From an uncultured Clostridia bacterium (GTDB lineage: Bacteria; Bacillota; Clostridia; Oscillospirales; Ruminococcaceae), in NCBI GenBank assembly GCA_937892655.1, contig CALBJC010000019.1, positions 1 through 11,557 on the forward strand: DNA of 11,557 bases, written 5' to 3'. Under the pieces are notes generated by a model, which saw only the letters and a list, made by a program, of their open reading frames with translations, was not told where the DNA came from and ran no database searches. How positions within the stretch are numbered: position 1 is the first letter of the stretch; every line of letters begins with the position of its first letter. Shown piece by piece: positions 1 to 6,574 of the stretch. Position numbers and translations under genes: made by a program.

Positions 1-1
1 C

Positions 2-722
2 GAGGCACGGCGCAACGCCATGCTCTACGGAGATTGGGACTCTTACTCCGGGCAGGTCTTCCGAGAGTTCAAGAACGATCCCGCCCATTACGGAGACCAC
101 CGCTGGACTCACGTCATCGAGCCCTTTGAGATACCCAAGCACTGGCCGATCTACCGTTCCTTTGACTGGGGCTTCTCCAAGCCCTTCTCGGTTGGATGGC
201 ACGCGGTGGGGCCTGACAAGACCCTGTACCATCAAGGAGTTCTATGGTTGCAAGGCGGACGAGGTCAACAAGGGCTTGGAGATGCCCGCCAGCGAGATCT
301 TCGCGGAGGTGCGGCGCTTCGAGCAGGAGGACTACAACATCCGAGGCCACAGGATCTTTGGCGTGGCTGACCCCGCGATCTGGGAAAAGTCCCACGGCCC
401 CAGCATCAACGACATCGCCGAGAGCCAAGGCGTGTACTTCGAGAAGGGCAACAACGCTCGGATCATGGGCTGGCAGCAGCTGCACGAGCGGCTAAAGTTC
501 GACGAGGAAGGCCGCGCCATGTACTACGTCTTCAACACCTGCCCGCACTTCATCCGCACCGTGCCATCGCTGGTCTACAGCGAGACCCACGTGGAGGATG
601 TGGACACCGAGGGGGAGGACCATATCTACGACGAATGCCGTTATGTTTTTATGGAAAGCCCTATCTCGCCAAGAGTACCCGAGAAAAAGAAAAAAGCGGT
701 ATTTTCACCGCTTGATATGTAA
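2..722 (+). pseudogene. Terminase large subunit, C-terminal nuclease part, frameshifted
   Basis: This is the C-terminal part of the motor protein that cuts and packages phage DNA. It includes the RNase H-like nuclease domain; the ATPase part lies before the window. Reading starts in the frame of base 2 and must shift to the frame of base 231. The first frame gives the segment with FDWGF (Asp codon 164-166) and ends ...KTLY at 229. The second continues IKEFYGC, then GVADPAIW (Asp codon 369-371) and DHIYDECRY (Asp codons 618-620 and 630-632), ending in SPLDM at the TAA at 720-722. These acidic residues match the terminase nuclease metal site. Homologous terminases as I remember them read LYRIKEFYG here, so a two-base loss in the Arg codon (CGC to C) is the simplest cause. 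GC is about 60% up to ~630 and about 40% after it, with a sharp change in third-position bases. It could be a true pseudogene, a sequencing error, or a chimeric join. Confidence 0.8.
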
Positions 723-728
723 AAGGAG
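723..728 (+). promoter_or_regulatory. Ribosome binding site of the portal gene, without a normal start codon in range
   Basis: AAGGAG directly follows the terminase stop codon. The only in-frame codons at normal spacing are ATT (734), ATC (737) and ATT (740). The first GTG in frame is at 755, 26 bases away and too far for this site. The ATC at 737 sits eight bases from the site, where an ATG would be expected. Confidence 0.6.
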
Positions 729-754
729 TTGATATTATCATTACAAAAACCGAT

Positions 755-2284
755 GTGCAAAACGCACTTTCAACGCTTGAGAAATACAAAAGCGCCAAGG
801 CTGAGCTTCAGGCGCGCATTATCGAAAACGAGAGTTTTTTCAATATGCGCTATCAGGTGAGCGGCAATACCCACAATACCGATAAAACAGCGTGGCTTTT
901 TAACTGTATTGCAAACAAGCACGCTGACGCTATGGATTCACAGCCACAGGCAAGCGTTTTGCCAAGAGAAGAATCTGACTCGAAAACCGCGCAGATGCTA
1001 TCTGATATTCTGCCCGTTATTTTAGAGAATAACCGTTTTGCAAAAAGCTATTCAGACGGCTGGTGGAGAAAGCTCAAGGCGGGTACTGCTGTATATTCAG
1101 CGATCTTCAACCCGTCAAAAAAGGGCGGAGATATTGAAATAAGGCTTGTTGACATTTTAAATCTCTACTGGGAGCCGGGGGTTTGCGATATTCAGGATAG
1201 CAAGAACGTTTTTTGCGTAAAGCTTTGGGATAACGATAAGCTTTTGGAGCGTTACCCTGACATTACGCTTTCAAAAAACGCTTACGAGGCAACGGCTTTT
1301 GTTTTTGACAAGAGCGTTGATACCAGTGATAAAACGGTAGTTATCGACTGGTATTATAAGAAAAAGGGCAGGCTGCATCTTTGCAAAATTGCAGCAGAGC
1401 AGATTTTGTTTTCATCTGAAAATCAAAAGGGGTTTGAAAACGGGTTTTATGCTCACGCACAATATCCGTTTGTATTTGACCCTATGTATCCTCAGAAGGA
1501 TTCTCCTGCAGGCTTTTCTTTGATAGATGTTTTAAAGTCAAATCAGCTTTATATCGACAAGCTCAATTCAATAATTCTCGATAATGCCGCCCTTTGCGCC
1601 AAAAAGCGCTTTTTTATAAAGGATATGTCGGGCATCAACGAGGAGGAATTCCGAGACTGGTCAAATGAGCTTATCCACTGTACAAGCGTGAATCTCGGCA
1701 GCGACTCTATAAGAGAGCTTGAAATCTCACCGCTCCCGTCTGCAACGCTTGGCTTTTTACAGCAAAAAATTGATGAGCTAAAGGAGGTCAGCGGCAACCG
1801 CGATGTATCGTCGGGCGGTATAACAGGGGGCGTTACCGCTGCATCTGCAATCGCCGCCTTGCAGGAGGCTGGCTCAAAGCTTTCAAGAGATATGATAAGC
1901 TCATCATTTTTAGCGTTTGAAAAGCTGCTGCTGATGGTTTTGGAGCTTGTAAGGCAGTTTTATTCAGATGAGCGGGTTTTCAGAATTACAGCGCCAAACG
2001 GCGAGGTAAGGTTTGAAAAGTTTTCGGGCAAAGCTTTGCGAGGCGCTAGGGTTTTAGGCATTTCACAGAGAGAGCCTGTATTTGATATAAAGGTAGTAGC
2101 GCATAAGGCAAGTCCGTTTTCGCGCATTTCTCACAACGAGCTTGCAAAGGAGCTTTATGCTCTTGGAATTTTCCTGCCGCAGAATATTGCCCAGGCAAAG
2201 CTTATGCTCTCGATGATGGATTTTGAGGGCAAGGAGATACTGCTTAGAAAGCTTGAAAATATGCAAACGGGTAACGCTCAGTAA
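755..2284 (+). CDS. Phage portal protein
   Basis: Portal proteins form the twelve-part ring at the capsid vertex through which DNA enters and leaves. The 509 residues from GTG 755 have the usual length. The protein opens with a helical region and then has a TAWLFN...NKHADAMDSQP segment (about 45-65), DILNLYWEPGV (133-143) and a glycine-rich stretch SSGGITGGVTAASAIAA (352-368), all of which I recognise from portal proteins of Clostridia phages. The position after terminase and before protease, scaffold and capsid agrees. The true start is doubtful: codons 734-754 (IITKTDV) remain open and resemble the usual beginning of this family. Translation may therefore start at ATC 737 or ATT 734/740, or an original ATG at 737 may have mutated. 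I give the first conventional start codon. GC and codon use match the genes downstream, not the terminase. Confidence 0.85.
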   Translation: MQNALSTLEKYKSAKAELQARIIENESFFNMRYQVSGNTHNTDKTAWLFNCIANKHADAMDSQPQASVLPREESDSKTAQMLSDILPVILENNRFAKSYSDGWWRKLKAGTAVYSAIFNPSKKGGDIEIRLVDILNLYWEPGVCDIQDSKNVFCVKLWDNDKLLERYPDITLSKNAYEATAFVFDKSVDTSDKTVVIDWYYKKKGRLHLCKIAAEQILFSSENQKGFENGFYAHAQYPFVFDPMYPQKDSPAGFSLIDVLKSNQLYIDKLNSIILDNAALCAKKRFFIKDMSGINEEEFRDWSNELIHCTSVNLGSDSIRELEISPLPSATLGFLQQKIDELKEVSGNRDVSSGGITGGVTAASAIAALQEAGSKLSRDMISSSFLAFEKLLLMVLELVRQFYSDERVFRITAPNGEVRFEKFSGKALRGARVLGISQREPVFDIKVVAHKASPFSRISHNELAKELYALGIFLPQNIAQAKLMLSMMDFEGKEILLRKLENMQTGNAQ

Positions 2285-2300
2285 AGGAGGGATAATTTGA
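2284..2300 (+). promoter_or_regulatory. Translation start region with TTG codon, copy 1
   Basis: AAGGAGGGATAATTTGA begins inside the portal TAA stop codon and holds the ribosome binding site and the TTG start (2297-2299) of the protease gene. The same 17 bases occur at 6558-6574. The close spacing implies coupling of translation to the portal gene. Confidence 0.7.
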
Positions 2301-2605
2301 CAAGGATAGAATTTTTTGGCGATGAAAACTCACTCACGCTCACAGCGAAGGGACATTGTGATTACAAAAAGGGTGATGATATCGTATGCTCGGCAGCTTC
2401 TGCACTTATATGTACCCTTGCAAATCTAGTCAGACATTCAGGCGTTAAAAGCCACATTGAGTTAAAAGACGGGGATAGTAAAATCCTATGCTACCCCGAT
2501 GAAAAGATGCGTGGAAAGCTGGAGGATATTTTTTCCTATACGCTGTTTGGGCTGACCCTCATTGAACGCAGATACCCTGAAAACCTGAAAGTAAAACTTT
2601 TATGA
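2297..2605 (+). CDS. Prp-type cysteine protease, probable capsid maturation protease
   Basis: This 102-residue protein belongs to the Prp/YsxB (DUF464) family. In Firmicutes the cellular enzyme removes the N-terminal extension of ribosomal protein L27. The Staphylococcus enzyme is also known to trim the scaffold and capsid proteins of phage 80alpha. The family signature is visible: GH (His20), then GDDIVCSAASAL with the catalytic Cys31, 11 residues from the His. The length is typical. A cellular prp gene lies between the genes for L21 and L27, whereas this one lies between portal and scaffold, the usual place of a prohead protease. The capsid protein encoded at 3098 carries a Prp-like cleavage sequence (LSLTLFA). 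I therefore infer a role in capsid maturation. It starts with TTG behind a strong AAGGAGGG site. Confidence 0.85.
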   Translation: MTRIEFFGDENSLTLTAKGHCDYKKGDDIVCSAASALICTLANLVRHSGVKSHIELKDGDSKILCYPDEKMRGKLEDIFSYTLFGLTLIERRYPENLKVKLL

Positions 2606-2618
2606 AAGGAGAGAATTT

Positions 2619-3050
2619 ATGGCAGATGAAAACAAGGCCGTAAAGGAGATAATCGCCTCGCTTTTAGCGCAGAAAAGAAAGCGCAGAACAGACGAGCGCC
2701 ACTCTGATTTTGAAGAAGGGATAAACGCTCTGCACGAGTATTTTCCTGCCGCTGACATCGAGCGCGAGCTGAAAAACGAGAGCTTTATAAAGCTTATACG
2801 AGCAGGCGTTACACCGCTTGACGCATTCAAGGCGGTTCATCACGATGAGATAGTTTACTCTATGATGAAAAAGGCAGTTCTCGATGAAATGCAGCGCGCG
2901 CAGACCGAGGCTGACGCTTTGCGCCCTGAAGAAAATGCGCTTTTAGATTCGGGCGCTCACAGCTCAAAAACAGATGTTTCGATGCTCTCGAAAAAGGACA
3001 GAGAGCAGCTTGCAAGGCGAGCTATGATGGGTGAGAAGATCATCCTTTAA
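2619..3050 (+). CDS. Scaffold-like capsid assembly protein
   Basis: The 143-residue product is highly charged and almost wholly helical by composition, with Lys/Arg- and Glu-rich stretches and no cysteine. It ends in SKKDREQLARRAMMGEKIIL, a C-terminus I recognise from small proteins placed just before the capsid gene in Clostridia phages. A basic helical C-terminus that binds the capsid shell is usual in scaffolding proteins. Residues 46-75 hold helices rich in Glu and Phe. ATG 2619 follows GAAAGGAGAG at normal spacing, 13 bases after the protease stop. No Prp-like cleavage sequence is visible in it. The scaffold role is inferred from position and composition; a different assembly factor is possible. 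Confidence 0.65.
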   Translation: MADENKAVKEIIASLLAQKRKRRTDERHSDFEEGINALHEYFPAADIERELKNESFIKLIRAGVTPLDAFKAVHHDEIVYSMMKKAVLDEMQRAQTEADALRPEENALLDSGAHSSKTDVSMLSKKDREQLARRAMMGEKIIL

Positions 3051-3097
3051 TTTTTTAAAAAAATTTACGCTTTAAATGTAAAACAGGAGGAAATTTA

Positions 3098-4105
3098 ATG
3101 ACAAATTTTAAGAACATTTCAGATTATGAGCTTTCGCTCACACTTTTTGCAACAGCAGAGAACACAACTGCATCATCATCAGAGGGTAACGATCTAACCC
3201 CTGAAATGAAGACATATTACAGCGAGTATCTTATCGATACTGCTGACCCTGAGCTTGTTTATGACCGCTTTGCGCAGAAACAGCCTATCCCTAAAAACAG
3301 AGGTAAGTCTATAGAATTCAGAAAGTATTCACCTCTTGCAAAGGCAACCACTCCGCTTACAGAAGGCGTTACTCCTGACGGTCAGGCTATCGACGTTTCA
3401 ACAGTAACAGCAACCGTTTCACAGTACGGCGGCTGGATGCAGCTGCCTGATATGCTCCTTTTGTCAGCTATTGACAACAATATGGTTCAGGTTACAAAGC
3501 TTTTAGGCTCTCAGGCGGGCAGAACGCTAGATACTGTAACCCGTGAGGTTGTATGCGGCGGTACATCAGTTATGTATGCAGGCTCAAAGCTTGCGCGTGA
3601 AGAGCTTTCAAAGGCTGATAAGCTCACAGTTTCAGACATCTTCAAGGCGGTAAGATTCTTAAAGACCCAGCATGCTGAAAAGATTGATAACTCTTATGTA
3701 GGCATCATTCACCCTGACGTAGCGTTCGACCTTATGACCTCAGAGGGCTGGCTTGATGTTCATAAGTATGCAGGTACAACTGAGATCTACGAGGGCGAGA
3801 TCGGCAAGCTCGGCGGTGTACGATTTGTAGAAACAACTGAAGCCAAGATCTTTGCAGGCGAGGGCGCTGAGGGCTGTGATGTTTACGCTACTATGATCGT
3901 GGGCGCCAATGCTTACGGCGTTACAGAAATCCAGGGCGGCGGTCTTGAGCATATCGTAAAGCAGCTTGGCTCCGGCGGCAGTGCTGACCCTCTTAACCAG
4001 AGAGCGTCTGCAGGCTGGAAGGCTGTCAAGGCGGCGGCTCGACTTGTTGAGGGCTATATGGTGAGAATTGAATCTGCGTCAACCTTTGACAGCGGTGAAA
4101 ACTAA
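3098..4105 (+). CDS. Major capsid protein, N4-gp56 type
   Basis: This is the main shell protein, 335 residues, HK97-like fold family (N4 gp56 type). Recognisable segments are IPKNRGKSIEFRKYSPL (64-80), PLTEGVTPDG (86-95), QYGGWMQLPDML, LGSQAGRTLDTVTREVVCGG, the YVGIIHPDVAFDL stretch and GGVRFVETTEAKIF, all strong matches to capsid proteins of gut Clostridia phages. The first 17 residues are a leader ending LSLTLF before Ala18, closely resembling the L27 site LNLQFF/A cut by Prp. Cleavage there would leave a 318-residue shell protein. ATG 3098 follows CAGGAGG at good spacing, with an AT-rich 47-base gap before it. Codon use is somewhat cleaner than that of its neighbours, as expected for a highly expressed gene. 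Confidence 0.92.
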   Translation: MTNFKNISDYELSLTLFATAENTTASSSEGNDLTPEMKTYYSEYLIDTADPELVYDRFAQKQPIPKNRGKSIEFRKYSPLAKATTPLTEGVTPDGQAIDVSTVTATVSQYGGWMQLPDMLLLSAIDNNMVQVTKLLGSQAGRTLDTVTREVVCGGTSVMYAGSKLAREELSKADKLTVSDIFKAVRFLKTQHAEKIDNSYVGIIHPDVAFDLMTSEGWLDVHKYAGTTEIYEGEIGKLGGVRFVETTEAKIFAGEGAEGCDVYATMIVGANAYGVTEIQGGGLEHIVKQLGSGGSADPLNQRASAGWKAVKAAARLVEGYMVRIESASTFDSGEN

Positions 4106-4118
4106 GGAGGTAAAAAAT

Positions 4119-4352
4119 ATGGCTAACAAGATTTTACTTACAGATAAGGTAAAGTATACTCTTCCAAAATCAAAGCTTGAGCGTGACGACGTTTTTGTTG
4201 CGGTAAACGGCAAGGCTTGGGTCATCAGACGCGGCGTTGAGGTAGAGATTCCGCTTTATGTTGTAAAGGCGCTTGAAAACTCAATCAAGCAGGATGAATA
4301 TGCGCAGTCTATCATCGAGCGCACATCTACAGGCTTTGTAGCAGAAAACTAA
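4119..4352 (+). CDS. Small capsid-adjacent phage protein, function unknown
   Basis: The 77-residue product starts MANKILLTD and has a basic, beta-rich centre (VFVAVNGKAWVIRRGVEVEIP) and a helical C-terminus (YVVKALENSIKQDEYA). Small proteins of this look often follow the capsid gene in Clostridia phages; their job is not known to me. Capsid decoration or completion is possible. The open frame extends upstream into the capsid gene to 4068, but the start at 4119 is chosen because AAGGAGG lies directly before it at 4104-4110. The gene follows the capsid stop codon by 13 bases, so expression is probably coupled. Confidence 0.75.
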   Translation: MANKILLTDKVKYTLPKSKLERDDVFVAVNGKAWVIRRGVEVEIPLYVVKALENSIKQDEYAQSIIERTSTGFVAEN

Positions 4353-4361
4353 AAAATATAA

Positions 4362-4388
4362 GCAGAGGCCTCTTTTTGAGGCTTCTGC
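4362..4388 (+). terminator. Intergenic hairpin after the capsid pair, probable partial terminator
   Basis: An 11-base-pair stem (4362-4372 with 4378-4388, one G-T pair) closes a TTTTT loop. It is followed by AGATTTTAAA rather than a clean T run, so it is likely leaky or serves to stabilise the capsid message. It sits in the only non-coding gap of note between the capsid genes and the fibre genes, and could set a step down in expression after the capsid protein. Confidence 0.65.
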
Positions 4389-4409
4389 AGATTTTAAAGG
4401 AGGGATCAA

Positions 4410-4769
4410 ATGCAGCTTTACAGCAAAACGGGAAAGATCACCATTTCGCAGAGCGAGAGCGTAAAGCTAAAGCTTATTGTTTATCAGAATAAGGCTGTAT
4501 ATCAGCCGAGGGCTTCGGATAAGTTTATTTTAACTGTCAGAACATCCCCTAGCCGAAATTCAAAAGCGGTAATTTCTCTGAACGTTTTGGGAAATCCGCA
4601 GGACTCGTTTGTAGAGTTTATAATAGGCTCTGCCCTTTCGCAGACGCTGAGCGCAGGCAGATATTACTATGATATATGGCTAGAGCGCGAGGGCGCGCGT
4701 TTTCCGCTGACGGAGGTATGCGTTTTTGATTGCAAGGCTTCGCTTGTTGAGAGGAGCGACAGCGTATGA
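4410..4769 (+). CDS. Beta-rich phage structural protein, fibre-associated
   Basis: This 119-residue protein is made of alternating short beta-type segments (KITISQSESVKLKLIV, SDKFILTVRTSP, SFVEFIIG) and ends with SAGRYYYDIWLEREG plus a TEVCVFDC strand. The pattern of a transmitted-load sandwich ending in 'GRYYYDIWL' resembles N-terminal domains of baseplate or fibre-anchoring proteins (BppU-like) in Firmicute phages, but the match is from memory and weak. ATG 4410 follows AAAGGAGGG. Its stop overlaps the fibre start in an ATGA, so the two products are likely made in matched amounts and may bind each other. Confidence 0.6.
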   Translation: MQLYSKTGKITISQSESVKLKLIVYQNKAVYQPRASDKFILTVRTSPSRNSKAVISLNVLGNPQDSFVEFIIGSALSQTLSAGRYYYDIWLEREGARFPLTEVCVFDCKASLVERSDSV

Positions 4770-5797
4770 CTCAGATAGATTTATACGGAACTTTGCAGGC
4801 ACAGCAGACCTTGGAAGCAGAGCTTTTGCTTTCAGCCTCAACGGGGGCTACAGATAACTATGAACAGCTCAAAAACCGCCCGTCAATAAACGGGGTAGTG
4901 CTTTCGGGAGATAAACTGTCAGAGGATTTGTATCTGGCATCTGATGAAGATTTGAAAACAGAGGCTACAGCAAGAGAAAATGCCGATAACGAGCTGTTAC
5001 AGAAGATTGAAAATACAGCCCTCACCGCCCAGGCGCAGGGCTCATCCTTTACTCTTACCGATGCTTCAAACAATTGCGGTCTGTATTCGCTTTACGTTTT
5101 GGGCAACAGCTATCAGAACGGTACACCTACACCTGATAATCCTATTGAGATCGAGAGTATAGGCGATAGCGGTAGTTTGTCCGTTGTGACGGACAATGGC
5201 GGTGAAATATCAACTACAGCCACAATAACCACAGCCTTGCCGCTCTGCTCGGTGGGTGATGTGAAAGATGAGCTTATTTTCAACGCTGACGGTACGGCTA
5301 AGGTTATAAAGAGAACTGCACACAAGACATTTGATGGGTCAGAAACTATAAATGCTACAACGATAAATGGCAAACAGCTTTTCTCTTACAGAGCGACTGC
5401 AAGAACTACAGGCAAAACTCTGCTATGCAATTGTTTTGTCGGGAATAATATTCTCTTTTCGAGCGATAACACCTGCGGAGCTGACGGGCTTACTATTTAT
5501 TTCAGGGCAGACAGCTTTTTGGCACTTCAGGATTTCAAGACGTTTGCAACAGAAAACAGCTTGACAATAGTTTATGCTCTTGAAACACCGCAGGAAATAA
5601 ACCTTACAGCAGATGAAACAGCAGCACTACTATCTCTTGAAACCTTTGAAGGCTTAACAAATGTCTTTAATTCTGACAATGCTCAGATGTCAGTTGAATA
5701 CTGGCGCAATCAAGCTTTAGGCTCGTTATTGACGAGTATCAGCCGAAGCACTAATTCAAGGCTGACAGCGCTGGAAAATGCAATTATAGGAGGATAA
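4766..5797 (+). CDS. Tail fibre / receptor-binding protein
   Basis: The 343-residue product has features common in phage fibres. There is an N-terminal part with NYEQLKNRPSINGVVLSGD (31-49), the 'NKPSINGV' motif of many tail fibres. A short coiled-coil-like helix follows (about 60-88). Next comes a Thr/Ser/Asn-rich beta region with LGNSYQNGTPTPDNPIEI (112-129), another phrase typical of fibre and minor tail proteins of gut Firmicute phages. The C-terminus has IVYALETPQEINLTADE and a closing helix (SRLTALENAI) that could form a trimer. It starts in the ATGA overlap with the gene before it and ends one base before the next start. Surface recognition is inferred; the receptor cannot be told from the sequence. 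Confidence 0.75.
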   Translation: MTQIDLYGTLQAQQTLEAELLLSASTGATDNYEQLKNRPSINGVVLSGDKLSEDLYLASDEDLKTEATARENADNELLQKIENTALTAQAQGSSFTLTDASNNCGLYSLYVLGNSYQNGTPTPDNPIEIESIGDSGSLSVVTDNGGEISTTATITTALPLCSVGDVKDELIFNADGTAKVIKRTAHKTFDGSETINATTINGKQLFSYRATARTTGKTLLCNCFVGNNILFSSDNTCGADGLTIYFRADSFLALQDFKTFATENSLTIVYALETPQEINLTADETAALLSLETFEGLTNVFNSDNAQMSVEYWRNQALGSLLTSISRSTNSRLTALENAIIGG

Positions 5798-5798
5798 A

Positions 5799-6191
5799 AT
5801 GAAGAGTATTTTTGAAAATGTAATAAAGCGTGGCGATTATGATTTGAACGCTATGCTTTTGAAAATCGATACATATCATATTGAAGGGAAGCTTACAGAC
5901 GATGAAAAAACAGAGCTTTATCTTTTGGCTCAGAAAAAACCGACACAGCAGTATGACATAAAGTCAGAGATTGAAAAGCTGTGGGCTCAAATTCGGGAGA
6001 TAAACGATATTCTCACGGGTAATAGCGGTGAAGAAGATGAAGTTTCAGAATTTGTGCAGCCGACAGGTGCGTCAGATGCGTATCAGGTGGGCGACAGAGT
6101 TCTGTTTGACGGCAAGGTTTTTGTATGCTTGGTGCCAAACTGCGTATGGTCACCGCTTGCACTTCCTTCGGCTTGGGAGGCAGCAGAATGA
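5799..6191 (+). CDS. Small tail protein with carbohydrate-binding-like C-terminus
   Basis: The 130 residues fall into three parts: a helical N-terminus (1-50, with a YDLNAMLLKIDTYHIEGKLTDDE segment seen in short phage tail proteins), a coiled-coil-like linker (54-74), and an aromatic C-terminal module (86-130). The module reads WQPTG-like FVQPTG, then DAYQVGDRVLFDGKVFVC, then VWSPLALPSAW. This arrangement matches small chitin/carbohydrate-binding modules of the CBM5/12 type that many Firmicute phage tail proteins carry. A role in binding cell-wall or capsule sugar beside the fibre is inferred. ATG 5799 follows ATAGGAGGATAA. The stop overlaps the next start (ATGA at 6188). Confidence 0.65.
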   Translation: MKSIFENVIKRGDYDLNAMLLKIDTYHIEGKLTDDEKTELYLLAQKKPTQQYDIKSEIEKLWAQIREINDILTGNSGEEDEVSEFVQPTGASDAYQVGDRVLFDGKVFVCLVPNCVWSPLALPSAWEAAE

Positions 6192-6559
6192 ATGTAGGCA
6201 GCGCAATAAAAAGGGTAGATTCTCTCTACCCTAACACCTTTGGATTTGAAACAAAAGCGCTGTGGCTTTCTGAATGTGACAGCGCTGTCAAAAAGCAGGG
6301 GTATCTTCATACAGAGTTTTACTCTGAGGATTTTGATGTGAAAGAGTATCTCGATGACCAGACCGAGCTTTTGCTCCCTGAGGAGTTTTACAGCATCTAT
6401 GATGACTTTTTAGCGTATAAGATCTGTTACTCAAACGGTGAGTTTGAAAGGGCAAACAACTTTCTTATAAGCTATAACAATACAGCTTCGGAGCTTGTAA
6501 ATTTCATCCGCCACAGCAAAAAGCCTCTCACAAAGACCGCTCTTTCAAATGTGATTTAA
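6188..6559 (+). CDS. Head-tail connector-like protein
   Basis: The 123-residue product reads MNVGSAIKRVDSLYPNTFGFETKALWLSECDSAVKKQ. It is followed by a TELLLPEEFYSIYDDFLAYKICYSNGEFERANNFLISYNN segment, a pattern I recognise from the small helical connector (gp6-like adaptor) proteins of Clostridia phages. Such proteins form a ring under the portal. The start is ATG 6188, in an ATGA overlap with the gene before it and seven bases after GGGAGG (6175-6180); the open frame upstream to 6125 runs inside that gene and is ignored. Next to it lies the nozzle-like protein, which agrees with a role at the portal vertex. Confidence 0.65.
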   Translation: MNVGSAIKRVDSLYPNTFGFETKALWLSECDSAVKKQGYLHTEFYSEDFDVKEYLDDQTELLLPEEFYSIYDDFLAYKICYSNGEFERANNFLISYNNTASELVNFIRHSKKPLTKTALSNVI

Positions 6560-6574
6560 GGAGGGATAATTTGA
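6558..6574 (+). promoter_or_regulatory. Translation start region with TTG codon, copy 2
   Basis: The same 17 bases as at 2284-2300 (AAGGAGGGATAATTTGA) start within the connector TAA stop codon and carry the TTG start at 6571 of the nozzle-like gene. Confidence 0.7.

Noticed and set aside
221..240. Programmed ribosomal frameshift in the terminase
   Set aside because: There is no slippery heptamer or nearby stem, and a two-base loss in a single Arg codon explains it more simply.
114..485. Long minus-strand open frames across the terminase region
   Set aside because: They arise from the high GC of this stretch and lie opposite recognisable terminase sequence; no family match and no ribosome site.
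2297..2605. Host ribosomal-protein-processing prp gene
   Set aside because: The cellular gene sits between rplU and rpmA; here it is embedded and coupled within phage head genes.
3051..3097. Terminator or promoter in the AT-rich gap before the capsid gene
   Set aside because: TTTTTTAAAAAA lacks a GC stem, and no -35/-10 pair at proper spacing is convincing; I treat it as an AT-rich translation leader.
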